Origin: Paraplanobispora siamensis
Lineage (GTDB): Bacteria; Actinomycetota; Actinomycetes; Streptosporangiales; Streptosporangiaceae
Assembly: GCF_016863175.1 (NCBI RefSeq)
Contig: NZ_BOOJ01000059.1
Location: 34,304-98,303, forward strand
DNA: 64,000 nt
Reading direction: 5' to 3'
Positions within the stretch are counted from its first letter, which is position 1. Each line of letters begins with the position of its first letter. Below, in pieces: positions 27,142 through 35,401 of the stretch. The notes under the pieces were generated by a model. It did no database searches and was not told the origin of the DNA. It saw nothing but the letters and a program-made list of their open reading frames with translations. The translations under genes were made by a program, and so were the position numbers.

Positions 27142-28737
27142 TTGAACTCCCGAGCCAAGCGCCTCACCCTCCCCCTCGGTGGCGCCCTCGTGGCCTCTTC
27201 CATGATCGGCGCCTCCCTCGCCGGCACCGCCGAGGCCGCCCAGCAGAGCGCCCCGGACCGCAAGTCGGTCACCCTCGCCTCGTCCGGTAACGCGAAGGCC
27301 ATCGCGGGCTACTGGACCCCCTCGAAGCTGAAGTCGGCGAAGACCTACGTCACCGAGTCGACCGCCTCCGGCGAGTTCCGCTCCGGTGCCTCGCGCGCCT
27401 CCGCCGACGGCAAGCCCGGCGCCGTCGCCCCGACCGGCGAGGGCGGCAAGTCCGCCGGCAAGTCCCGCAACGTCAACCTGCCGATCACCGTCGGCAAGGT
27501 CTTCTTCCTCGACGACAAGGGCCAGGAGCGCTGGTGCTCCGGCAGCGCGGTCCAGTCGAACTACCGCAACCTGGTCGCCACCGCCGGCCACTGCGTCTAC
27601 GACACCGACACGAACAAGCCCTACAGCAACTTCGTGTTCATCCCCGGCTACTACCAGGGCAAGGCTCCCTGGGGCATCTACGTCGGCGCCAAGGTCAACA
27701 TGCACTACGACTTCGACGTCTACGAGGACTACGACCGCGACTACGCCTTCGTCAACGTCTACAACGGCATCAAGCAGACGGGCGTCAAGGAGATCACCGG
27801 TCCGGAGTACGAGAAGGCCAAGGGCTTCAAGTACACCGAGGACGACCCGATCACCAAGGACGAGTTCGAGAAGGGCTTCGACAAGTACGGCCAGCTCGGC
27901 CCGTACTGGAAGAAGCTGTCCGACCCGACGGTGGAGACCATCGGCAAGCCGGATGACGCCGAGAAGTACATCGAGGACTACATCAAGGACGGCCGAGGCG
28001 GCATCAAGCTGACCGCCGTCGAGGTCACCTCTCTCGACTACGCCAAGGCCCCCACCGGCCTGGACAACGGCGCCAAGTTCGAGCGCTTCAGCGACGACAA
28101 GGGCAAGGTCGCCATCAGCGAGGAGCAGTACAAGACGCTCCTCAAGGAGAAGGCCGCCGGGAAGTTCCTCGGCAAGCTCGAGGCCGTCAAGGACGTCAAC
28201 GGCACCGAGATCGCCTGGTACAAGACCCAGTACTTCATCAAGAAGTGGGTCAAGACCACGGTGAAGGAGCTGTACTTCCTCACTCACTACTATGTGGTGC
28301 TGCTGGCCGACGTCGGCCGCCTGGGCGACAACGTCGGCGGCCAGGGCTTCGCGTGGAACCAGAGGACCGGCAAGAAGGTCTTCGCGTTCGGCTACCCCGC
28401 CTCCGCTCACCTGGACGGCGACAAGGTCTACAGCGGCCACACCATGAAGTGGTGCTACGGCGCCACCTCCAACGCCCCGGACGTTGCGGCCTACAAGGCG
28501 CAGGAGCACCAGGCGATCAAGTGCGCCTTCACCCCGGGCGCCAGCGGCGGCCCGTTCCTGCTGCAGTACAAGAACAGCAAGCGGACCGGTTACCTCAACG
28601 GCGTCGTGAGCCTCACGATCGACAGCGACGGCAACAACCGCTACGACCGGGTCACCACGCCGTACTTCGACGGTGAGACCTACGGCATCTACAAGTACGC
28701 TGCCAACCTCTGGACCGGGAAGTTCCCCGTCTCCTAG
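27142..28737 (+). CDS. Secreted trypsin/V8-like serine protease with internal insertion (paralogue 2)
   Basis: 531 residues from TTG at 27142 with AAGGAG 5 bases upstream; the start context is nearly identical to that of paralogue 1. Signal peptide (PLGGALVASS, then TAEAA), a pro-region of ~75 residues, then the catalytic domain: His150 (TAGHCVYD), acid in YDRDYAFVNV, Ser468 in GASGGPF. Between the acid and the Ser lies a charged insertion of ~150 residues (from about EITGPEYEKAKGF to FIKKWVKTTV) that is absent from paralogues 1 and 3. Cys pairs in WCYG and IKCAF are kept. Predicted active. The insertion may form a separate subdomain. Confidence 0.9.
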   Translation: MNSRAKRLTLPLGGALVASSMIGASLAGTAEAAQQSAPDRKSVTLASSGNAKAIAGYWTPSKLKSAKTYVTESTASGEFRSGASRASADGKPGAVAPTGEGGKSAGKSRNVNLPITVGKVFFLDDKGQERWCSGSAVQSNYRNLVATAGHCVYDTDTNKPYSNFVFIPGYYQGKAPWGIYVGAKVNMHYDFDVYEDYDRDYAFVNVYNGIKQTGVKEITGPEYEKAKGFKYTEDDPITKDEFEKGFDKYGQLGPYWKKLSDPTVETIGKPDDAEKYIEDYIKDGRGGIKLTAVEVTSLDYAKAPTGLDNGAKFERFSDDKGKVAISEEQYKTLLKEKAAGKFLGKLEAVKDVNGTEIAWYKTQYFIKKWVKTTVKELYFLTHYYVVLLADVGRLGDNVGGQGFAWNQRTGKKVFAFGYPASAHLDGDKVYSGHTMKWCYGATSNAPDVAAYKAQEHQAIKCAFTPGASGGPFLLQYKNSKRTGYLNGVVSLTIDSDGNNRYDRVTTPYFDGETYGIYKYAANLWTGKFPVS

Positions 28738-28793
28738 GGCACAGTCTCCCGGTCGGCGGCCCGGCCCCGCCGGGTCACCGGCCTCTGAGTGAC

Positions 28794-28829
28794 GTTGAAG
28801 GACCCGAGATTCCTCTCGGGTCCTTCAAC
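28794..28829 (+). terminator. Intrinsic terminator of paralogue 2
   Basis: Perfect 15-bp stem gttgaaggacccgag (28794-28808) with its complement at 28815-28829, 6-base loop, followed by CTCTT. Confidence 0.85.
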
Positions 28830-28982
28830 CTCTTGACGGGGTGCTTACGTATCTCAAGACATGATGGACCGGACAATGCCGTCAGAGCAGTTCGTACGGC
28901 AAGCTGCCTAAAACTAAGTTGATCTGGAAAAATCACCCCTTGCAACTATCTATAGCCTTCCAATCCTGAGAGGAATCTCCCC

Positions 28983-30137
28983 ATGTCCCCCCGCGCACGG
29001 CGCCTCGCGGCCGCATTCGCCGCGGTGGTCGCTGCCTGCGTGACGACGGTGTCCGGGTTCACGGGGAGCGCCGCTGCCAGCCCTTACTACGTGCCGGGCA
29101 GCGTCACCTCCATCCAGCTGACCAAGAACAGCGCGGACATGAAGAGGATCGCGGAGTACTGGAGCCCGGCCCGGCTCCAGAAGGCCCAGGACAACACCCC
29201 GGCCACCCCTCAGGTCAAGCCGACCGACGGCGGCGCCTCCACGGCCTCGGCCACACCCACGAGCGGGGGCACCGCCACCACGGCCTCCGGCGGCAAGGAC
29301 ACCACGACGACAACGACGGCCGCCCCTGCGAAGACCGGCCTGCAGACCGTCCGGCCCACACTTCCCACCAAGCGGGCCCCGGGCACCGGCACCCTCCCCA
29401 TCACCGTCGGGAAGGTGTTCTTCCGGATCGGCGACGCCGACTACTGGTGCTCCGCCTCCTCGGTGGCCTCCTCCGGCCGCAACCTGGTCGCCACGGCCGG
29501 CCACTGCGCCTACGACCCCAAGCAGGGCAAGGCGGCCGAGTACTGGATCTTCATCCCCGGCTACGACAAGGGCGCCACGCCGTACGGGATCTACGTCGGG
29601 CACTCGATCAACCTGCACGACCGTTTCCCCGGCTGGGGCGACTACGACTACGACTACGCCTTCGTCTCGGTGCACAACGGCTTCCGGTGGAAGCCGGGCA
29701 AGACCGCCGGCACCTACGAGATGGAGAGCGTCGGCAACCTGGAGGACAACGTCGGCGGGCAGGGCCTGACGACCAGGCGCGGCGTGGGCCTGCTCACCTT
29801 CGCCTTCGGCTATCCGGCCTCCGCCAACGTCGACGGCACCCGGCCCTACAACGGCCAGGAGCTCAAGCGCTGCGACGACCGCACGACCAAGCGCCCGGCG
29901 CCCACCCGCCTGGTGGAGTACGGCCTGGCGATCAGGTGCACCTTCACCGCCGGGGCGAGCGGCGGCCCCTGGCTGGTCGACTACGACTTCAAGAACGCGC
30001 TCGGCTATCTGAACGGCGTCAACAGCTTCACCTGGGACGTCAACACCGACAAGAAGTACGATCTGCTCTCCTCGCCGTACTTCGTCGCCTCGACCTACAC
30101 GGTGTACCAGTGGGCGTCTACCCGTCGCGCTCCATGA
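28983..30137 (+). CDS. Secreted trypsin/V8-like serine protease (paralogue 3, active-site intact)
   Basis: 384 residues from ATG at 28983 after GAGAGG. Signal peptide (RARRLAAAFAAVVAACVTT), then a Thr/Ala/Pro-rich linker (TSGGTATTASGGKDTTTTTT) unlike the other copies. Catalytic His174 in TAGHCAYD, acid in YDYDYAFVSV, Ser326 in GASGGPW. The usual two Cys are present (LKRCDD, IRCTF). No internal insertion. It is the most diverged of the tandem five and predicted active. The spacing to neighbours and a terminator before it suggest its own transcript. Confidence 0.9.
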   Translation: MSPRARRLAAAFAAVVAACVTTVSGFTGSAAASPYYVPGSVTSIQLTKNSADMKRIAEYWSPARLQKAQDNTPATPQVKPTDGGASTASATPTSGGTATTASGGKDTTTTTTAAPAKTGLQTVRPTLPTKRAPGTGTLPITVGKVFFRIGDADYWCSASSVASSGRNLVATAGHCAYDPKQGKAAEYWIFIPGYDKGATPYGIYVGHSINLHDRFPGWGDYDYDYAFVSVHNGFRWKPGKTAGTYEMESVGNLEDNVGGQGLTTRRGVGLLTFAFGYPASANVDGTRPYNGQELKRCDDRTTKRPAPTRLVEYGLAIRCTFTAGASGGPWLVDYDFKNALGYLNGVNSFTWDVNTDKKYDLLSSPYFVASTYTVYQWASTRRAP

Positions 30138-30157
30138 TCTTTCGGTTTACCGCCGAA

Positions 30158-30207
30158 CCTTAGCCAGACCTTAAAAGAACCTTAAATGCACCTTAAGGCA
30201 GCCTTAG
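30158..30207. promoter_or_regulatory. Five CCTTA elements with exact 11-bp spacing
   Basis: CCTTA begins at 30158, 30169, 30180, 30191 and 30202, with consensus roughly ACCTTAA. The array lies ~100 bases upstream of the GTG at 30306. One helical turn per repeat is the geometry of sites for OmpR/PhoB-type winged-helix regulators, including SARP and PhoP proteins. The array is directly visible; the binding protein is unknown. Confidence 0.65.
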
Positions 30208-30305
30208 ACAACGTTTGACCCCCCGTCCCGCTGCGTAGGTTCGTTCCTTGTTCTCCCCGCGATCTCCCGATTGATCGGGAAATATTGCTGTGCAAGGAGC
30301 ACCTC

Positions 30306-31466
30306 GTGAAGCACTCCCTTCTTCCCCTCGGCGGCGCCGTACTCGCCACCGGTCTTCTGGCGGCGGGCCTGGCCGGCACCGCCCAGGCCGCCCCCGACAG
30401 CGCCACCGACCCGATGGCCAGGAACAACGCCGACGCGGTATCCGTCGTCGACTTCTGGGCCTCCTCCAACTTCGCGGCCCTGAAGCGGGCCACGGCCTTC
30501 TACCCCGACATCGACGGGCCGAAGCTGAACTCCGGCGGCAAGCCCTCCACCGACGGCCGCGCGGGCACGGTCGCGCCGACCGGCGCCGAGAAGCCGACCC
30601 CGAGCCTGGCCAAGAACGTCAACCTGCCCAAGACCATCGGCAAGGTGTTCTTCGTCGTCAACGGCGAGTACCGGTGGTGCTCGGCCACCTCGGTCCAGTC
30701 GAAGTACCGCAACCTGGTCGCCACGGCCGGTCACTGCGTCTACGACCCGGACAGCAACGGCCACGTCATGGACAAGTGGGTCTTCGTCCCGGGTTACTAC
30801 CAGGGCAAGGCCCCGTGGGGCATCTACGTCGGCAAGCAGGCCTGGACGCACTACGACTTCGACGTCTACGAGGACTACGACAAGGACTACGCCTTCGTCA
30901 CCGTCTACAACGGCGTGCTGTTCAACGGCGTCAAGCAGGTCACCCCGTCGGAGTACAAGTCCTTCACCGGGCCCAAGTGGACCAGCAAGGGCCACTACTA
31001 CATCGCCCTGTCCAAGGACGCCGGCCGCCTCGGCGACAACGTCGGCGGGCTGGGCTTCAGCTGGAACCAGCCGACCGGCAAGCCGGTCTACGTCTTCGGC
31101 TACCCGCAGGCCCCGCACCCCGACGGCGACAAGCCCTACACCGGCGTGACGCCCAAGTACCTGTACGGCAAGCCGTCCGGCAAGGTCTACGTCTCCGCGG
31201 CCCACAAGGTCGAGGAGCACGTCGGTCTCAAGGGCTCCTTCACGCCGGGCGCCGACGGCGGCCCGTGGGTGACGCAGTACAGCAGCAGCCGGCGCCTGGG
31301 CTACGTCAACGGCGTGACCAGCCTCTTCGGCGACCAGGACCAGAACAACCGCTACGACCTGGTCACCTCGGCGTACTTCGACGGCGAGACGGCCGACATC
31401 TACAAGAAGGCGGCCAACGTCTGGTCCGGCCGCATCGTCGGCCCGAACGGCGAGCTGTACAAGTAG
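30306..31466 (+). CDS. Secreted trypsin-like pseudoprotease (paralogue 4, Ser to Asp)
   Basis: 386 residues from GTG at 30306 with AAGGAG upstream. Signal peptide ends TAQAAP. His143 (TAGHCVYD) and the acid (YDKDYAFVTV) are kept, but the nucleophile position reads GADGGPW: Asp317 replaces Ser (codon GAC). Both Cys of the usual late disulfide are also lost (YLYG for WCYG, LKGSF for LKCSF). It is very close to paralogue 5, sharing FTGPKWT, LSKDAGRLGDN and the same C-terminal VWSGRIVGPNGELYK, but lacks the ~138-residue insertion. It should lack serine protease activity; a binding or regulatory role is likely. Confidence 0.88.
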   Translation: MKHSLLPLGGAVLATGLLAAGLAGTAQAAPDSATDPMARNNADAVSVVDFWASSNFAALKRATAFYPDIDGPKLNSGGKPSTDGRAGTVAPTGAEKPTPSLAKNVNLPKTIGKVFFVVNGEYRWCSATSVQSKYRNLVATAGHCVYDPDSNGHVMDKWVFVPGYYQGKAPWGIYVGKQAWTHYDFDVYEDYDKDYAFVTVYNGVLFNGVKQVTPSEYKSFTGPKWTSKGHYYIALSKDAGRLGDNVGGLGFSWNQPTGKPVYVFGYPQAPHPDGDKPYTGVTPKYLYGKPSGKVYVSAAHKVEEHVGLKGSFTPGADGGPWVTQYSSSRRLGYVNGVTSLFGDQDQNNRYDLVTSAYFDGETADIYKKAANVWSGRIVGPNGELYK

Positions 31467-31496
31467 GAGCGCCCTTCAGGTTCTTCGAGCAACACG

Positions 31497-31525
31497 CGGG
31501 ACCCGGCTTACGCCGCCGGGTCCCG
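31497..31525 (+). terminator. Intrinsic terminator of paralogue 4
   Basis: 11-bp stem cgggacccggc (31497-31507) with gccgggtcccg (31515-31525), 7-base loop, followed by TTTGCGTTTT. Confidence 0.85.
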
Positions 31526-31530
31526 TTTGC

Positions 31531-31592
31531 GTTTTCCGGAGCCTCAAAGCCGTTCTCCGGAAGCCTGAGACCGTTTTCCGGACTCTCCCGGG
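31531..31592. repeat. Imperfect 21-bp tandem repeat, three copies
   Basis: Copies start at 31531, 31552 and 31573 with gttttccgga, gttctccgga and gttttccgga. They follow the terminator of paralogue 4, within a 484-base gap. Confidence 0.75.
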
Positions 31593-31658
31593 CATGGATC
31601 CCCGGATTGATCGCCCGCGTTAGACGTGGCTCGGCCCCAATCGGTGCCATCAGTCTTA

Positions 31659-31674
31659 TGTGATGTGCGTCACA
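31659..31674. promoter_or_regulatory. CRP-type palindrome TGTGA-N6-TCACA
   Basis: TGTGATGTGCGTCACA matches the cyclic-AMP receptor protein consensus exactly. Further TCACA half-sites occur in the next 40 bases. It lies ~280 bases upstream of paralogue 5. The rest of the 31467-31950 gap holds a CCTTAA at 31793 and AT-rich promoter-like sequence, but no gene. Confidence 0.5.
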
Positions 31675-31950
31675 CTACCGTTGTCACTGATAGCAATCAT
31701 TCGATCACGTCACATCCGTCACACCCGGCACAAGCTCACCCCTATCTGCGAAAACGCCGCCCATTCACCCCACATGCAACACGAGTGTCAAACCTTAATT
31801 CATGTTACGGAATGGTATCGGCACACCGGGGTCGATCTTCGGTTCCCCGATCGGCTTCCACTTTTCAAGATCCGGGCTGTATGTTCCTGGCTATCCCTTT
31901 ACTGACGCATGGGACGCAAGATGCGTTCCACGACAGACCAAGGAGTTCCC

Positions 31951-33525
31951 TTGAAGCGCATCCTCCTCCCCGCCGGTGGTGCCGTGCTCGCCACCGGTCT
32001 GCTGGCCGCTGGTCTGGCCGGCGCCGCTCAGGCTGACCCGGTTTCCGCCACCGACCCGATGGCCAAGAACACCGCTGAGGCCAAGTCCGTTGCCAGCTTC
32101 TGGACCGCCTCCAACAACGAGGCCCTGAAGCAGGCCACGGCGTACTACTGGGACGCCAAGGAGCTGCCCAAGCTGGTCTCCGGTGGCAAGCCCTCCGCCG
32201 ACGGCAAGGCCGGCTCGGTCCTGCCCACCGGTGAGGCCAAGGTCGTCACCCCCAAGGTGAAGAACATCAACCTGCCGAAGACCATCGGCAAGGTGTTCTT
32301 CGTCAACAAGAAGGGCGAGTACAAGTGGTGCTCGGCCACCTCCATCCACGCTAAGTACCGCAACCTGGTCGCCACGGCCGGCCACTGCGTCTACGACGTG
32401 GAGAACAACGGCCACACCCTCGACAACTGGGTGTTCGTCCCCGGTTACTACCAGGGCAAGGCTCCGTGGGGCATCTACGTCGGCAAGCAGGCGTGGACGC
32501 ACTACGACTTCGACGTCTACGAGGACTACGACCGCGACTACGCGTTCGTGACCGTTTACAACGGTATCCACGAGAACGGCGAGAAGCAGGTCACGGGCGA
32601 CGAGTTCGCCAAGTTCACCGGTCCGAAGTGGACCAAGGACGCCTGGATCACCGAGGCCGAGTACAAGACCCTGCTGGACAAGTACGGCCCCAACGGCCCG
32701 CAGTTCACCGTCCCGGAGAGCAACACCTCCGAGAAGGTCGGCCACGACTACCCGGGCAAGAAGACCCTCGGCACCGTCGAGGTCACCGAGCTCGGCTGGG
32801 AAGCGGCCAAGAAGAACACCGTTATCGACAACATCTTCAAGAACGGTGAGATCGCTCCCGGTGGCAAGGACAGGGTCGTCAAGGTCCTGACCGAGTCCGA
32901 GTACAAGGAGCTCCTCGCCAAGAAGGCTGCTGGCGGTTTCCTCGGCAAGCTCGAGGAAGTCAAGCAGGGCGACCTCGTTGTCGGCTGGCGTTCGATCCAG
33001 TACTACGTCAACCAGTGGTACAAGATCGACGACGTCAAGTTCGGCGTTCGTAGCTTCTTCATCGGCCTGTCCAAGGACGCCGGTCGTCTGGGCGACAACG
33101 TCGGTGGCCAGGGCTTCGCCTGGAACCAGAAGACCGGCCAGCCGGTCTACATCTTCGGCTACCCGGCGGCTGCCCACGGTGACGGCAACAAGCCGTTCAC
33201 CGGTGTCACGCCGAAGTGGTGCTACGGCAAGCCCACGGGCAAGGTGTACGTCTCTGCGGCCCACAAGGTCGAGGAGCACGTGGGTCTGAAGTGCTCGATG
33301 ACCCCGGGTGCCGACGGCTCCCCGTGGCTCATCAAGTACAACAACAGCAAGCGTCTGGGCCTCGTCAACGGTGTCACCAGCCTGTTCGGTGACCAGGACG
33401 GCAACAGCCGCTACGACCTCAGCACCTCCGCCTACTTCGACGGCGAGACCGCTGAGATCTACAACAAGGCCGCCAACGTCTGGTCCGGCCGCATCGTTGG
33501 CCCGAACGGCGAGCTGTACAAGTAA
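31951..33525 (+). CDS. Secreted trypsin-like pseudoprotease with internal insertion (paralogue 5, Ser to Asp)
   Basis: 524 residues from TTG at 31951 with AAGGAG at 31940; in-frame starts further upstream lack this. Signal peptide ends GAAQADP. His145 (TAGHCVYD) and the acid (YDRDYAFVTV) are intact, but Asp455 sits in GADGSPW where Ser is expected, and the next Gly is also changed. A ~138-residue insertion (KDAWITEAEYKTLL to DVKFGVRSFF) lies between acid and nucleophile positions. The Cys pair (WCYG, LKCSM) is kept. Codon choice includes more T-ending codons than the neighbours, perhaps reflecting high expression. Confidence 0.88.
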   Translation: MKRILLPAGGAVLATGLLAAGLAGAAQADPVSATDPMAKNTAEAKSVASFWTASNNEALKQATAYYWDAKELPKLVSGGKPSADGKAGSVLPTGEAKVVTPKVKNINLPKTIGKVFFVNKKGEYKWCSATSIHAKYRNLVATAGHCVYDVENNGHTLDNWVFVPGYYQGKAPWGIYVGKQAWTHYDFDVYEDYDRDYAFVTVYNGIHENGEKQVTGDEFAKFTGPKWTKDAWITEAEYKTLLDKYGPNGPQFTVPESNTSEKVGHDYPGKKTLGTVEVTELGWEAAKKNTVIDNIFKNGEIAPGGKDRVVKVLTESEYKELLAKKAAGGFLGKLEEVKQGDLVVGWRSIQYYVNQWYKIDDVKFGVRSFFIGLSKDAGRLGDNVGGQGFAWNQKTGQPVYIFGYPAAAHGDGNKPFTGVTPKWCYGKPTGKVYVSAAHKVEEHVGLKCSMTPGADGSPWLIKYNNSKRLGLVNGVTSLFGDQDGNSRYDLSTSAYFDGETAEIYNKAANVWSGRIVGPNGELYK

Positions 33526-33591
33526 GCCGTACGGATCTGACGATCCCGAGCTAGAGGGTCCAAACCTCTAGTTCACCCCAGCTCTAAACGG

Positions 33592-33619
33592 AGGGACCTG
33601 GTCTTCGGACCGGGTCCCT
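33592..33619 (+). terminator. Intrinsic terminator with UUCG tetraloop
   Basis: 12-bp stem 33592-33603 with 33608-33619 (one G-U pair) closed by TTCG, after paralogue 5. Confidence 0.85.
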
Positions 33620-33766
33620 TCGTCGTTGTCCGGACCTTGTCGAGACTCGTGACCGAATTCCCAGGTAACGCCTCTACCAGGGACGATGCATGGTCGCTAC
33701 GGTTGCTGGAACCCCTCTTGTGTGACGTCTGAGACGTATGAGGCGTCACCCCACCCTGGAGTCATC

Positions 33767-35341
33767 GTGAACCCCCGCGCAAAGCACCTCCTCATCCCCT
33801 TGACGATCGCCGGTCTGTCCGCTGCGGCTCTGACCTCCCCCGCCCACGCGGCCGCACCGGAGTTCGACCGTGCCCCTCTCGCACCCGGCGCACCTGGCGC
33901 CTACGCGGTCGCCAGGTTCTGGCTTGACGCCAACGGCGCCGCGCTGAAGAAGGCCACCCAGTACAACTGGGACGCCAAGGAGGTCACCAAGCTGGTGGCC
34001 ACCCAGGGCGACACCAGTGACGGCAAGGCCGGCAGCGTGGCCCCCACCGGCGGCGAGAGCGGCCCCTCCGCCAAGGTGAAGAACGTCAATCTGCCCAGGA
34101 CCATCGGCAAGGTGTTCTTCCTCGACCACAAGGGCCAGCCCCGCTGGTGCTCGGGCACCTCGATCCAGTCGACCTACCGCAACCTCGTCGCCACCGCCGG
34201 CCACTGCGCCTACGACGTCGAGGGCAACAAGGAGGTCGTGAGCAACTGGGTCTTCATCCCGGGCTACTACCAGGGCAAGGCCCCCTGGGGTGTCTACGTC
34301 GGCCAGGCCGCCTTCACTCACTACAACTTCTCCGCCTACGAGGACTTCGACCACGACTACGCCTTCGTCGCGGTCTACAACGGCTTCGTGTTCAACGGCG
34401 AGAAGGAGGTCACCAAGGGTGAGTTCTCCGAGTGGGCCGGTGGCAGGTGGATCGAACACGAGGAACTGAAGGACGTCTCCGGCAAGACCGCCAAGCAGCA
34501 GTTCGAGGAGGGATTCTCCAAGTACGGTCCGCTCGGCCCCTACTGGTCCAAGGACTTCGACGCCACTCCGGACAAGGTCGGACACGACTACAAGGGCGAG
34601 AAGACTCTGACCAAGATCGAGGTCACCGAGAAGGCGTACGAGGAGGCTCCGAGACACTCCGAAGCCAGAGTCAACGGTGAGCGCTATGACTCCACCGCGC
34701 CGGTGACCGTACCGATCACGGAGACCGAGTACAAGGAGCTGGCGAAGGCCAAGAGCGAGGGCAAGTTCCTCGGCAAGGTCGAGGCCAGAGACGGTGGCTG
34801 GAACAAGACCCAGTACTACATCAAGCAGTGGGTCAAGAGCGGCAAGACGATCAAGTACTTCCGCGACCACTACGTCATCGGCCTGGCCAAGGAGACCGGC
34901 CGTCTCGGTGAGGTCGTCGGCGGGCAGGGCTTCGCGTGGAACCAGAAGGTCGGCCAGCCGGTCTTCGCCTTCGGCTACCCCGCCGCCCCGCACCCCGACG
35001 GTGACAAGCCCTACACCGGCCTGACGCCGAAGTACTGCTACGGCAAGACCGGCACCCGCACCTACGGGGTCAGCGACTACAAGGTCGAGGACCAGATCGC
35101 GCTGAAGTGCTCGATGACCCCGGGCGCCGACGGCGGCCCGTGGATCCTCAAGTACAACAACACCAAGCGCCTGGGCTTCGTCAACGGTGTGACCAGCCTC
35201 TTCCACGACCAGGACGGCAACGAGCGCATCGACTTCGTCAGCTCGCCGTACTTCGACGGCGACGCCGCCGGGGTCTACGACGAGGCCAACGTGGTCAGGA
35301 ACACCAGGATCGTCAGCGACAAGGGTGAGCTCCTCCGCTAG
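33767..35341 (+). CDS. Secreted trypsin-like pseudoprotease with internal insertion (paralogue 6, Ser to Asp)
   Basis: 524 residues from GTG at 33767 after TGGAG; the longer frame to 33686 has no ribosome site. Signal peptide ends PAHAAAP. His146 (TAGHCAYD) and acid (FDHDYAFVAV) are present; Asp455 replaces Ser in GADGGPW. The insertion runs from about KGEFSEWAGGRW to KSGKTIKYF and shares EYKEL and GKFLGK motifs with those of paralogues 2 and 5. The Cys pair (YCYG, LKCSM) is kept. Like paralogues 4 and 5 it should be catalytically dead. Confidence 0.88.
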   Translation: MNPRAKHLLIPLTIAGLSAAALTSPAHAAAPEFDRAPLAPGAPGAYAVARFWLDANGAALKKATQYNWDAKEVTKLVATQGDTSDGKAGSVAPTGGESGPSAKVKNVNLPRTIGKVFFLDHKGQPRWCSGTSIQSTYRNLVATAGHCAYDVEGNKEVVSNWVFIPGYYQGKAPWGVYVGQAAFTHYNFSAYEDFDHDYAFVAVYNGFVFNGEKEVTKGEFSEWAGGRWIEHEELKDVSGKTAKQQFEEGFSKYGPLGPYWSKDFDATPDKVGHDYKGEKTLTKIEVTEKAYEEAPRHSEARVNGERYDSTAPVTVPITETEYKELAKAKSEGKFLGKVEARDGGWNKTQYYIKQWVKSGKTIKYFRDHYVIGLAKETGRLGEVVGGQGFAWNQKVGQPVFAFGYPAAPHPDGDKPYTGLTPKYCYGKTGTRTYGVSDYKVEDQIALKCSMTPGADGGPWILKYNNTKRLGFVNGVTSLFHDQDGNERIDFVSSPYFDGDAAGVYDEANVVRNTRIVSDKGELLR

Positions 35342-35363
35342 GAGCCTCCCGCCTGCGGCGTCG

Positions 35364-35391
35364 AGGGGCCCGGTCTTCGGACCGGGCCCCT
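35364..35391 (+). terminator. Intrinsic terminator with UUCG tetraloop
   Basis: Perfect 12-bp stem aggggcccggtc (35364-35375) and its complement (35380-35391) closed by TTCG, then TTTC; ends the protease array. Confidence 0.88.
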
Positions 35392-35401
35392 TTCACGTGT
35401 C

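Noticed and set aside
27061..28509. Long minus-strand ORF opposite protease paralogue 2, and similar ones opposite paralogues 5 and 6
   Set aside because: High GC leaves antisense frames open; the translations are V/D/L/G-rich mirrors with no domain, while the plus strand has signal peptides and active-site motifs.
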